From assembly GCA_016271365.2 (NCBI GenBank), contig JADMNL010000028.1:98611501-98675500 (forward strand): 64,000 bases of DNA, read 5' to 3'. Of this stretch, positions 34,766 to 46,203 are shown one piece after another (the first letter of the stretch is position 1; every line of letters begins with the position of its first letter). Under the pieces are notes generated by a model. The model saw nothing but the letters and a program-made list of their open reading frames with translations. It did no database searches and was not told the origin of the DNA. The position numbers were made by a program, and so were the translations under genes. The stretch is from Neoceratodus forsteri (lineage: Eukaryota > Chordata > Ceratodontiformes > Ceratodontidae).

Positions 34766-37700
34766 TCTGAACATATGCAGTCTGCAACCCAAGATGCAGG
34801 AAGTCCAAGCCTGGTTGGATCTGTACAACCCAGACGTCTTGGCTGTATCAGAGACCTGGCTCAAGCCTCAAGTACTCCCACATGAGGTCGCCGCTCTTAG
34901 GTACCACTCCTTCTGCAAAGACAGAGCAAATAAAAGATGGGGTGGGGTCTTAATCTATGCAAAAGACACCCTGAACTCAGTGCAGGTGAACTTGCAGCAT
35001 ACCACCAGCGATGACAGTGAATCTATCTTCGTTCGCATCACCCTTGGTCTTTGCAAGCACCTTACCATAGGGTGCATATACAACCCACCTAAAAATGCTT
35101 CCAATCCCTTGAGTTTGTCCTAAAGGACATCGGTGGGGAGGTCTCCTCTGAGATTCTTATACTGGGGGACTTTAACCTGAACTGGGCCCCGAATAAAACA
35201 GTCGCTAAAAGGTATGATTCAAGAAGCAAATCTTACGTAGGTTATCACTGGGCCTACTAGACTGAACCCCAAAACAGGGAATCACTCCACCCTCGACTGG
35301 GCACTGGTGACCAACCCTGTAATATCAAGGCTGCCGGCACCTTAGCAGATGCCCTGAGTGACAACTCCCCCATTTTCTGTATTTGGAGAAATAAGGCTCC
35401 CAGATTCTGCCCGAGAATCCTGCCAGCACAAGATTACACCCACCTATCTCCTGAACAACTCTCCAACTACTTTAGCAGCATTGATTGGAGCCCAATCAGA
35501 CTCCTCCCCTCTCTGGACGATGCAGTTACATTCTTCCAGAGCACACTCAATACCGCAGCCAATCCATTCGCCCCCATAAAGAAACTCTGTGCCAAGTGAA
35601 GTTGCTATAAGTGGATTACACCCCCTTTGAAGGCCCTAATGATAAACCGAGATAAGGCCTGGAAAAAACACAAGATCTCCTCCCAACCTGATGACCTGGT
35701 GAGCTACAAAACCCTCTGAAACAGGTACAAGGTGGTGATAAGAATGGCAAAAAGAGAATATGTTACTCAACTTCAGAAAAAGAACCTAGGGAACCCTAAA
35801 TTATTCTGGGCCCACATTAATAGGTTACTAAAAGGCAGCGGCAAGTCCAAACAAGGCCCCATCGAGGTCAATGGACAACTACTACATGACAACCCCCAAA
35901 TTGCCATGTCACTCAATCGCCACTTCACTAATTTAGACTCCTACAAGGCTGGGCTACCACCCTTCTACTCTGACCCTAACACAAGGTCTTCTCCTAACCT
36001 TGACCACCCAGACTTCCATCTCAGACTGGTCAAACAAAAAGAGGTGCTATCTCTATTAAAGACACTCAAAACATCTGGTGCCGGGGGACCCGATAGGAAT
36101 CACCCCAGGCTGCTGAAGGAAGGGGCCCCGTCCCTGGTCAGACCCCTAACCTGGCTCTTTAATTGATCCTTAAAAGAGGGGGAAGTCCCCAGTCAGTGGA
36201 AACAGGCCCATGTGGTCCCCATCCACAAAGGTGGCCAGTGAGAGTCCATAAACAACTACAGGCCTATCTCCCTGCTCTGCACCCTGGCAGAGTTACAGGA
36301 GAGGCTGATCTATGGGCAACTCCAGGATTACCTTGAGAACTACAAACTCCTTGCTCCTTCCCAGCACAGCTTCAGGACCCAGCATGGGACGGACACTGCC
36401 CTTACCAAATTCTCAACGGACGTACTCAGCAATCTGGATAAGGGGACCCCTACTGGTGCGGTCTTCATCGACTTATCCAAAGCCTTCGACCTGGTCAATC
36501 ACAATCTACTACTGACTAAGTTGGGCAAAGTAGGGCTTGACAACCATTCTCTAAAGTGGTGCAAAAGCTACCTAACTGGTCGCACTCAGAGGGTAAAATG
36601 GAAAGACTCCATTTCGGAGGCGCTCCCACTAAAAGAGGGAGTGCAGCAGGGGTCAATACTTGGCCCTCTACTTTTTTCCCTCTTCACGAATGAACTGAGC
36701 CTCCACTGTGGGGGGAGCTCAGTGGTCCAGTACCCGGATGATGCCGTTATCTACCGTCCCTCCACTAATCTGCCAGATCTCTGCACCTTGCTCCAAGATG
36801 ACCTGTGCTCCCTTGAGAACTGGTTTGTCAACAACAGATTGGTCCTTAACATGGATAAGATAAAGGCCATGCTGTTCAGTCCAAAATCCCTGGGACATGA
36901 TAGAAAACAACACCTACACATCACCTCCATGTCAGGTTCTAGATTAGAGGTAGTTGAGTCTCTAAAATACCTTGGCCTCACCCTGGACCAGGGCATCACC
37001 CTCAAGAACCATGTGGACCAAGTTACAAAAACCTTACATGGGAAACTAGGCACCCTCTACCAACTGAAAAACCAGCTGATACCGTAAACCAGGGTCTCCA
37101 TCGCCACCAGCGTCCTCCTTCCGCAATCACCTATGTGGCCCCAGTACTACAGGGAGTAGCAAGGACCTAGATGAACAAACTACAGGCCCTGTATAATAAG
37201 GTGGCTCGGTTCGCCGGCCAGCCAAACCCCAGAAATCACCACTGCGACATGCAATCACAACTAAATTGGCCCTCCCTGGAAGCCCGTCTCCAGTACCCTC
37301 TATTATGCCAAACCTTCAAATTAATTAGCCAATCCCCCCTCCCAGCCTATCTGGACTCATTGTGCGAAAGACCAACCCCCAATCCCTCTGCTCAACAGAT
37401 CGCACTCTCCTAGCAGTCCCCAGAGTAAGAACCAAGGCAGGAGGCAAGTCCTTCGTGCACACTGCACCCACCCTGTGGAACTCCCTCCTTCCTGAGGTGC
37501 AGTAAGCACCGTCAATCAAAAACTTCCGCACTAGGCTCAAGGCTCACATGATCACAACCTCCAAATGCCACTGCTAGGCTCTGGGGACCATCTCATGGTC
37601 ATCCGAAGACCATAGTCCAACATTACTCCCTTGAGTAAACTGCACTCCACTTAAGTAAACTGCACTATGAAAGATGGCGCTCACCCTTCTCTGACATCCC

Positions 37701-38027
37701 TCGCATCTAGTCACTTACTCTGCCAACCTCAGTACCCACCACAAATGCAGGCCGATCTCAGCATATGTAACCAGCTGTATGTATATTACTGTATAATCTA
37801 TATCATATTGTATCATTGTCATTTTTACTGTGTTATCAGGCCGACCTCAGCATATGTAACCAGCTGTCTGTATATTTCTGTATAATCTGTATCATATTGT
37901 ATAATTGTCATTTTTACTGTGTTATTTACCTTTGCCATGTAATCCTGGGTCGCCCCTGAAAAAGGGACCTCGGGGGCCCAGTGGGCTTACCCGGTCACCA
38001 AAAAGTAATAAATAAATAAATAAATAT
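34766..38027 (+). mobile_element. L2-clade LINE, copy D (near-complete ORF2)
   Basis: The most complete L2 in the window, on the plus strand, inserted in a ~300-bp tandem repeat. Endonuclease, reverse transcriptase and C-terminal domain are all present in order. The 3' UTR has cctgggtcgcccctgaaa and gggcttacccggtcaccaaa, and ends in (AATA)n at 38005-38026. The plus-strand unit of the tandem repeat resumes directly after the tail. Confidence 0.92.
34794..37530 (+). pseudogene. L2-D ORF2 (endonuclease and reverse transcriptase), broken
   Basis: The endonuclease opens in frame with LYNPDVLAVSETWLKPQ and RWGGVLIYAKD, followed by LTIGCIYNPP. In the next frame a segment corresponds to ILGDFNLN. 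The linker and fingers include FWAHINRLLKGSGKS. The fingers/palm region 36180-36520 is split by stops. The palm frame 36521-37087 carries GVQQGSILGPLLFSLFTNEL, an active site changed from YADD to YPDD at 36731-36742, and WFVNNRLVLNMDKIKAM. The C-terminal domain continues at 37171-37530 with QLNWPSLEARLQYPLLC and TLWNSLLPEV. At least six stops or shifts are present. The alanine-to-proline change next to the two catalytic aspartates is probably inactivating. Confidence 0.9.
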
Positions 38028-38365
38028 ACCATAGTGACAGTGTTCATGAGCAGAGGTCACAAAATGCCTATGTTGAAAATTTGGTGAAATAATTCCACTA
38101 AATGACTGTGTTACGTGCATGCGTTGCGCAGTTTCCATGTACGCTCAGAAGTTTGAGCATTTTTAATATTTTCACTACAGATTTTCAACACTGCCATCTC
38201 TTCACACCTCCCTATGAATGGTACCAGATGTCATTCTTCACATCCTGCCCGATCTGTGTCTTCGTGCATCTGGTGCACAATGGCATGGTCGCTGTGGAAA
38301 CTCAAATTTCAGGACACATTGACAAAATCACAGTGCCACTGTTCATGAGAAGAGGTCCCAAATGC
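38028..38365 (+). repeat. ~300-bp tandem repeat, unit 2 and start of unit 3
   Basis: Repeats the order of unit 1 with gtgacagtgttcatgagcag, cctatgttgaaaatttggtg, ttttcactacagattttcaa and cacacctccctatgaa. At 38323 the sequence aaaatcacagtgccactgtt begins a further unit. The offset between the two gttcatgag words is about 299 bp. Confidence 0.8.
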
Positions 38366-39280
38366 TTTCCTGAAGTGGGGGCCACAAAATCACCATGTTG
38401 ATCATTTGTACTGCAAATACCAACAAATGTCCAGGGCATTATGGTTTCTAACCATAACGTCCCATCCTTTACAGACTGACAGACATCAGGGGTGTGTCTT
38501 TGGATTGCTGACTGTAATGCTCATGCCATTCTAACCCCACCCCCTCACCCCCAGCCACTGACAGGCATTGAGCTGTGCCTTTGACTCTTCAGCCCCACAG
38601 TTCACCCCATTCTATATTGCACCCATTTCAGCATATGTCCTTATGGAGTGGGGTGGCTGTAGAGCTGAACACCCCAAGGCACACCTCAGCACTTGTCAGT
38701 GTCTGCAGGATAGGGTGAGGTGAAATGGCATGAACGTTATGGGCAACAACCCAAACACATACCCCAATGCCTGTCTGTCTCTGCAGGGTGGAAGTGGGGT
38801 TGGCGTGAAGTTCAATACTTCACTGCCATTCCTACTCTGCATCTGTCTAACTCCTGCATTTCCAATGCTAATACCAGCAAGCAAACATTCGGCATTGACA
38901 AATGCTTGTTATATAATGCAGAGATGGCTGCCACAATTTAATTTTTTTTTAAGTTTGTGGGAGTCATTGATACTTTAGTGTGCCGTATCCTGGTTGCAGG
39001 GAGTCATGTTTTTTTCCCTAAATCACATGCCTTCTGAGTCTTTTCAGCAAGTCAGGATGCTGGAAATTTTCTATCCATTTTGTAAAGCTCTGTAATGGGT
39101 CTGGTGTTTTTCAGCCTGTTTATCAATGACCTCTCTTTGATATGTGTCAATATAAATTCCATTATAAAATAGAAGACATCCTGAAAGCTGATTGACACGA
39201 GAAGTCTTTGACCTGTGACGGTATCTCAGTATGTCATCATGGGTTATAACTAAATACCCAAATTATCCATATCCCAGCGC
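38366..39280. other. No gene recognised
   Basis: About 915 bp. Words such as cactgacaggcattgagctg and cagcacttgtcagtgtctgcag suggest weak local repetition between 38480 and 38800. No element defined. Confidence 0.3.
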
Positions 39281-39430
39281 TTTGAGACATTTTATAATTG
39301 CAATAATACACTCCAGAGTGTAGTATACCATGGCACATCATCACATTTTTGGTAGCTGAAGGTACTCCTCTTAACCTTGTGCCTCAAAACACACCCAGGG
39401 TGTGACAATATCTCATGATATACCACATAT
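39281..39430. repeat. Palindromic foldback element, copy E (decayed)
   Basis: The left side cattttataattgcaataata, then cactccagagtg, matches the left end of copy C. The central gctgaaggtactcctc and gtgcctcaaaacacacccagg match its centre. The right arm is poorly preserved, ending ggtgtgacaatatctcatga, so the hairpin is degraded. Confidence 0.55.
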
Positions 39431-39847
39431 ATGCAGACAATACATTTATCTACAAAGAAGCTAAATCCATCAATGACCTCAATAGCTCATGCAAGCTGCC
39501 TTCGACCGAGGGCAGAACTGGATGATCACAAATGGCTTCTTACTCAGCAGTTCCAAGACTAAAGACATGCCAGCCTTCAACACCTGGGATTAGCTTCCCT
39601 ATATCTGCCTTATGAGTAATTGTTCTCTGCTGTTACCATGAATGTTCTTGTACTGTTAGTAATTTGCATGTTTGCATCCTTTTGGAATGAGGATGCTTGT
39701 TTTCTACTGTATTGCATGTATGCAATAAAATACACCTAGGTGTGCTATTATGGGACAATAATGCATGCCTTGAGTGTGTTGTCAGGCAGGAGGCACTTGT
39801 GTAGAATGCCTCTATGTACACAAGAGGTCCATGAATAGCTACTTTTT
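39431..39847. other. Unassigned; probably 3' side of the gypsy element
   Basis: About 415 bp downstream, on the minus strand, of the RNase H end. A polypurine tract and 3' LTR would be expected here if the element were complete. I found no sequence matching the 53.6-54.1 kb region, so the 3' LTR is missing or unrecognisable. Confidence 0.3.
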
Positions 39848-39968
39848 GTGGGCTATCCGGCCACATGTTTACTCGTAGTGGCAAGACAGTCCATCTGCAT
39901 TAGCATTTTGCACTCCACTGCAATGCTGTATGGTGGTGAAATCATAGTCTTGGAGGCTGATACTACAG
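39848..39968 (-). pseudogene. Gypsy RNase H C-terminal segment, separated by a hAT insertion
   Basis: The minus frame ends SLQDYDFTTIQHCSG followed by NANADGLS, matching the end of Ty3/gypsy RNase H, where the family has LQ.YDF.I.H..G..N..AD.LSR. The upstream part of the domain is at 41632 and beyond. The two pieces are contiguous in frame if the hAT and one copy of its 8-bp duplication are removed, which shows the hAT landed in a then-continuous domain. Confidence 0.85.
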
Positions 39969-40242
39969 TAGAGGTGGGTGAAGTCCCGACAATTCGCTAT
40001 GTGCTGAAATTCATGAACTGCGCTCAATTTGCAGAGTGCAATTCGCAAATTTTGGCAATTCACCCCCCACCCTGTCAGGTAGTGTCCCCAGGCACCCCAC
40101 TCTGCTCCCCCAACCCTGAGTCCCATCCATGTTTAAAAAATATTTAATCCCTTCCCTGGTGTCTAGTGGAGCCCCCCACCCCACCATCCTGTCAGATAAT
40201 TCCCCACCCTGCTCCCCCAACCCCAGTCCATCCTTGTGTGTA

Positions 40243-40283
<41 letters not shown>

Positions 40284-41623
40284 TTATTTATTTTATCCCT
40301 TCCCTGGTGTCTAGTGACCCACCACTCCACCTCCATTACTCAGGTAATTCCCCCACCCGGCTTCCCCCAACCCCAAGTCCATCCATGTATGTAAAAAAAA
40401 TATATATATTTATTTTATCCCTTCCCTGGTGTCTAGTGGACCCACCATCCAACAACCCTGTCAGGTAATTCCCCCACCTCGCTTCCCCCAACCCTGAGTC
40501 CATCCATGTATGTAAAAAAATATATATATTTCTCTCTCTTCCCTGGTGTCTAGTGGGCCCCCACCCACCACCACCCTGTCTGGTAGTACCCCTGCTCCCC
40601 AACCCCAGTCCCCACCAGAATGGGCCACTGGCACTGCCCTCCACTCACCTCCATGGCGGCAACCTGCCCGACTGATCTTAATGAATGAGCAAGCACTTGC
40701 GTTTATTCGTTGACAACTTTGAGTGATTTACACTGCAGATTGGTTGCAGAAAAGAATAGGGGCTGCTCTGGTGTCTCTCGTGGGGGAAGGGATGGGGAAT
40801 GTGGTGTTGTGGGACCCGGATTCCCTCCATTCTGCTGCCCCCACAAGACACCAGAGCAGCCACCCTACCCTCCTGTACAATCCTAATCTGCAGTGTAAAT
40901 CACTGCGAGTTGTGAATGAATGAGTGTGTGCTTGTACAAGCATGTGCTCATTCATTGAGCTCAGTCAGGTGGGCTGCCGACTGTGGAGGTGAGTGGAGGG
41001 CCATGCTGGTGGCCCACTCCGATGGGGGACTAGGGGTTGGGGGAGCGGGGGGCACTGCCAGACAGAGTGGTGGGGTGAGGGGTCCACTAGACACCAGAGA
41101 AGGGATAAAATAAATATTTTTTTTACATACATGGATTATGGATGAACTCAGGGGTTGGGGGGCGGTGGAAATCCTGACAGGGTGGTGGGCTGCGGGGTCC
41201 ATTAGACACCGGGAAAGGGATTAAATATTTTTTTTAAACATGGATGGATGGGACTCAGGGTTGGGGGGAGCAGGGTGGGAGAACTACCTGACATAGTGGT
41301 GGATCCACTAGACACCAGGGAATAGATACATTTTTTTTTTTTTTTTACAAATGGGCATTGGGCATGCAATAGGTGGGATGGGGGGGGAGCCCTAGACACC
41401 AGGGATATATCAGGGGTGGTGTTGGGGGGAATTCACCATTTGTAACTTCAACTTGTTTTGGGGGTTTTAAGTGCAATTTGCACTTAAAACCACCCACAGC
41501 AAGACGAAGTAAAAAATGGTAAATTCTGGGTAATTTAAAAAAATTATGTAAAGTGCTATGCGGGGCAAAACTGGTGACTTTGCGGCAATTTTACCCACGT
41601 AGTAAGACTTCGCTGCATCCCTA
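39969..41623. mobile_element. hAT-type foldback element with inverted arrays of tandem units
   Basis: A 1655-bp insertion with ends TAGAGGTGGGTGAAGTC and GACTTCGCTGCATCCCTA, imperfect inverted repeats of hAT type. It is flanked by tactacag (39961-39968) and tactccag (41624-41631), 7 of 8 bases identical. Each arm holds four tandem units of about 110-150 bp marked by cttccctggtgtctagtg. On the left they are in plus orientation (40151, 40299, 40421, 40538). On the right they are inverted, marked by ccactagacaccaggga (41083, 41198, 41304, 41391). The middle, 40630-40995, is itself an inverted repeat. A 29-bp palindrome lies at 41463-41491, and a (TA)n run at 40248-40278. No transposase is encoded. 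The structure recalls foldback transposons, whose arms are also tandem arrays, but the ends and duplication are those of hAT. Confidence 0.88.
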
Positions 41624-41631
41624 TACTCCAG

Positions 41632-43040
41632 CACAACGGTTTGGCATTTTGCTCACTCATTCTGTTCAACCACTGCAATGGCTTGTGGTCTGTGACCATT
41701 GTGAATGACCTTCCAAACAGATAGGGGTGCAATTTCTTGATTGTCCAGACAACATCTAGACACTCCTTCTTAATAGTAGATTAGTTCATTTTCCTCAGTA
41801 GCAGCTTCTGACTGAGGAAAACAACTGGCCTTTCTACCCAGTCTCTGGATACTTGAGAGAGCACTGGCCCCAGGTACTTGTCACTTGCATCTGTCTGAGC
41901 AATAAACTCTAAACTGTAATCTGGTCTTGCCAGTAGTAGTGCTTGGCATAGTGCCAGTTTCAGTTGCTGGAAGTCTGTTTCACAGCGCTCCATCCGCTGA
42001 ATCCTAGCTGGCAGCTTCTTAGCTATGTTGTCTTTTAAAGGGACTGCAATGGTACTATCATTTTTAACAAGTTTGTGATAATACCCCTATAGTTCCCATA
42101 AATGCACTCAGTTGCTTCTTAGTTTTGGGGGTGGGCCAATCCTGAATTGCCTCAACCCTAGCTGGCTTAGGGCAGATGTGTTCCCCCTTTCACATGATGT
42201 CTCTCTGCCATCCTGATTTGCCTCTTCTCTGGCTTAATAGTTAGTCCTGTGTCCTGTAGTCTGGTCAAGACTTCCTTCATATAGGAGAAATGTTTGTCCC
42301 ATTTCCCACTAAATATGCTTATGTCATCCATATAGGCTAGAGTAAAGTGCCCAGTCCCATTCAGGACCCTGTCAACTCGCCTCTGGAAAGTTGTGGATAA
42401 GTTCCTTATGCCAAAAGGCATAACAGTGAATTCAAATGAACCAAATGGGGTGACAAATGTTGACTTCTCATGAGCCTTCAAAGATAGCCGCACTTACCAG
42501 TATCCCTTCATCAACTCTATTGTGGTCAGGTGCCTAGTCCCTCCTAACCTGTCCAGTACCTCATCTGTCCTAGGCATGGGACATGCATCAGGTACTGTGA
42601 CCTTGTTTAACTACCTGTAATCTACACAGAACCTGGTAGTTTCATCTTTCTTTGGAATCAGAGCCACTGAGACTGCTCAGAGGCTGCTGGATGGCTGGAT
42701 CACTCCTAGGCCAGCATTTCCTTTAGCTCTTGCCTCATTGTTTTTATTACTGCCTCCAGCACCAGATATTGCCTTTGTCTTATGGGCTTCTTCTCACCTC
42801 AGGCACTGTGAGATCAGTGCACCCTGGCGTGACAGTAAAAAGTGGAGCAACATCTTCAAGTGCTCCAATCATCTGGTCTGTTTGTCTGGGTGTAAGCCCC
42901 TCAGACATCGTCACAGCACTCCAGGAGGCTTTTCCATTAGTCTTCTCTAGCGTGTGTGGAGGAGGCTCCTCTTGATCTCCATCTGCTGTGTTACAAACCA
43001 TAAGGGCAATGTCAGTGTGATAGAGGCATAGGTCAGGAAG
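41632..43040 (-). pseudogene. Gypsy reverse transcriptase and RNase H, broken
   Basis: Minus-strand relic of the Ty3/gypsy polymerase. The start region 42780-43001 holds LTPRQTDQMIGALEDVAPLF and VTPGCTDLTV, the segment that precedes the fingers. The palm frame 42167-42493 has KSTFVTPFGSFEFTVMPFGI and the active site YMDD at 42323-42334, intact. RNase H begins in 41781-41993 with LEFIAQTDASDKYLGPVLSQ, including its catalytic aspartate, and continues past 41700 with a TDHKPLQWL-type block. A stop and at least two frameshifts separate these parts. The domain is then split by the hAT foldback element at 41623. Confidence 0.9.
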
Positions 43041-43335
43041 AATAGGTAAACCAGGAGAAATACAAAATCACACATACCCCCATAATGCAAAGCATAATGG
43101 GCAGTATATGCAAATTACCACAAAATATTATGCTGGTTCAAATTTAAGCCATGAGAAGTTATACAATTTGCAAGTAGTATTTTATTACTATCAGTAACAA
43201 TAAAAAAAAAAGATGCACAGGATAGCTCTTCACAAAAACAGTACAAACAAAAAACACAGTCCTGCATCTGAGTCCCTGTTTTAAAATCTCCAGCTTTCCC
43301 TAACTCTAAACAAAAGATTGTTGTATTTTTATAAC
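43041..43335. other. No gene recognised; spacer between gypsy RT and CR1-F
   Basis: About 295 bp, AT-rich, with an A-run near 43203. On the minus strand it should correspond to the integrase-to-RT junction of the gypsy element, but I cannot identify conserved residues in it beyond the first few codons next to the RT. Confidence 0.35.
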
Positions 43336-43597
43336 ATAGAAACATAGAAACATAGAAGTTGACGGCAGATAAGGACCGCAAGGCCCATCCAGTCTGCCCA
43401 TTTCTTTTTCTACCTTATAAATGTGCCATCGGCCTTTGCTCTGTCAGTGACCTATCTATTCATAGTCATTTGTATTGCTCCCTTATGCCTATCCCATGCC
43501 TGTTTGAAGCCCTGCACTGTATTCATAGCCACCACTTCTTGTGGCTATTCCATGCATCTACCACTCTTTCTGTGAAAAGAATTTCCTCACATTCCCC

Positions 43598-46175
43598 TTA
43601 ATGGCCTCCCCTAATCTCATAGCTGTGTCCTCTTGTCCTGCTATTTTTCTTATATTTAAACATGTTAGACTCTTTCACCTTGTTTATGCCTCTTAGGTGT
43701 TTAAATGTCTCAATCATATCACCTCTCTCCCTCCTTTGCTCAAGGGTATACATATTGAGCTCCGTTAATCTGTCCTCATATGTCTTCTGATGCAGTCCCT
43801 GCACCATTTTGGTTGCCCTTCTCTGGACTGCCTCAATTGGTTAATGTCCTTGTGAAGGTGTGGTCTCCAATACTGCACGCAGTACTCCAGATGGGGCTAA
43901 CCAATGTCTTGTACAGAGGGATTATTACTCCCTCTCTACGACTTGTGATACCCTACTAATACACCCTAACACCCCTCTAGCCTTACCTACTGCTTTAGAG
44001 GTCTGCTTGGATGATTTTAGGTCATCAGTGATGATGATGCCCAAGTCTCTTTCTTCCTTTGTGACTGCTAGCAACTCCTCCCAGCCTATAAGTGGCTTCA
44101 GGGTTTCTCTTCCCTATGTGCATGATTTTGCACTTCTTTGCATTAAATCCCAGTTGCCACTCTTCTGACCATTTTGCTAGTTTATCCAGATCTCTTCTCA
44201 TTCTGCCCACCCCATCTGGATCATCTACTCTGTTGCAGATCTTGGTGTCATCTGCAAACAGACAAGCCTTACCTCTAGTCCATCTGCAGGTCACTAATGA
44301 AGATGTTGAATAGGACTGGCCCCAGGACTGATCCCTGAGGTACCCCACTTGTGACTTGCATCTCTTCTGACTGTATACCATTTACCACCACTCTCTGTTT
44401 TCTGCCAGTCAACCAGTTTGCCACCCAGTTGACCAACTTCTGACCCACCCCAGCCTACCTAGCTTATTTATCAATCTTCTATGTGGAACAGTGTCAAAGC
44501 TTTGCTGAAGTCAAGGTAGCGACATCAACTGCTCCCCTTGGTCCACCACTCTGGTTACCCAGTCAAAGAAATCTATGAGATTAGTTTGACAGACCTTCCT
44601 TTGTAAACCCATGCTGTCTTGGATCCTGTGCCCTATGGATTCCAGGTGTTGCACTATCCTTTCCTTAAGGACTGCCTCCATAATCTTGCCACTACTGAGG
44701 TAAGACTGACTGGTCTGTAGTTCCCCGCCTCCTCCCTGCTACCACTCTTGTGGAGCGGGATCACATGAGCCCTTCTCCAGTCTTCTGGGACCCTCCTGTG
44801 CTCAGAGACTCACTAAACAATTCTGCTAATGGCTCTGCTAGTTCCTCCTTAGCTCCTTAGGTACCCTGGGATGTATGCCATCAGGTCCCATTGCCTTATC
44901 CACCCTGAGCTTAGCAAGCTCTTGTAGGACCCTTTCTTTTGTGAAGGGAGTAGTGCTCACCTCCCTCCCCTGTGTCCATGATGCTGAGCTGTGGGCTCTG
45001 CCCTACCTTCTCTTCAGTAAATACTGAGCAAAAGTATCTATTTAGGATAGATGCCTTTACAGGGTCCTCCTCCTCACATGCTCCCTTTTCTCCATTAAAG
45101 CTTAGCAATACCCCTCTGGACTTTCTCCTTTCACTAATGTATCTATAGAAAGTCTTGTCACCTTATTTTACTGTTAGGTAGCTAGTGTTTCCTCAGTTTG
45201 GGACTTTGCCTGCCTTACTGCCTTACCTGCTTCCCTTAGGGCAGTTTGGTATGCCTCTATCTTCATCCGCTGTGTTCCCTTATATTCCCTGAAGGCCAGC
45301 CTTTGGCTCTGACCTTTCTGCTACTGTATTTGAGAACCAAAGTGGTTTCTTCTTCTTTTGCACTTCCTTTTCTGTCTAACACAATGGGATGTTGCTTCAA
45401 GTATTGTATCCTTAATGCTTGCCCACTTTGCCTGTACCTCCTCACCTGTGTTTTTTTTGCCAGGGCTAGCTTAACTCTGTTGGCCATCTTATCAAAGTCA
45501 GCTCCTCTGAAGTCCCATATTTTTGCCTTGGAATGGGATGATTTAGATGTAGTAGCCAAATTGAACCATACCATGTGATGGTCACTGGCCCCAGGTGACC
45601 TTCTACCTGGAGATCTGTGATCCTTCTTTGTTAGTCAGTACTAGATCTAGGATAGCCCTGTCTCTTGTGGGTTGCTGTACCAGTTGTTTGAGGCCCTCCT
45701 GCAGGGAATCCACTATGAGTCTAGTTCTGGCAGATGTTCCTGCTGGTATTGACCAATCTGTATCTGGCATGTTGAAGTCTCCCATTATCAGAACCTCCCT
45801 TTAGCTGTCATGTTTTATATATCTTCTAACAGTAATGTGTCTATGTCTCAATCTGGTCTGGGGCCTGTAGACAACCCCAGTTCTTATGGCTGTCCCATTT
45901 CCTGTTTCCAGGGTGACCCACAGTTCTTCTGGCTCCTTATGTGTATTCTGAATTTCTGTAGCTTTGATATTTTCATTGACATACAGGGCCACTCCTCCCC
46001 CCCTTTTTGCACCTCGGTCTCTTCTGAACAATACATAGCCAGGTACTGAAGTCTCCCAAGTGTGGTTACTGGTAAACCACGTCTCACTAATTGCTACTAT
46101 GTCCAGTTTAGCCTCCGACATTATTGCCTGCAGGTCTGGGATCTTATTTCCCAGGCTGTGAGCATTTGTGTACAT
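43598..46175 (-). pseudogene. CR1-F ORF2 (endonuclease and reverse transcriptase), broken
   Basis: The endonuclease begins at 46175 with YTNAHSLGNKIPDLQAIM and LDIVAISETWFTSNH. KRGGGVALYVNENIKATEI follows, then GDFNMPDTDWS at 45785. The fingers and palm (44.3-45.1 kb) are split over several frames. FADD is encoded at 44247-44258 and is intact. The thumb carries NAKKCKIMHIGKRNPEA and the terminal frame MVQGLHQKTYEDRLTELNMY. Seven or more frame breaks are needed, so it is dead. Confidence 0.88.
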
Positions 46176-46203
46176 GATTTTCCATTGGCCAGATTTTGGT
46201 GTG

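Noticed and set aside
34523..34885. Open frame at the L2-D start and a similar one at 38102-38401, as paralogous genes
   Set aside because: The similarity reflects the ~300-bp tandem repeat. The first frame runs on into L2 sequence, and neither has a recognised domain.
40248..40278. (TA)n run as an origin or regulatory site
   Set aside because: It lies in one tandem unit of the hAT foldback element and is a simple microsatellite expansion.
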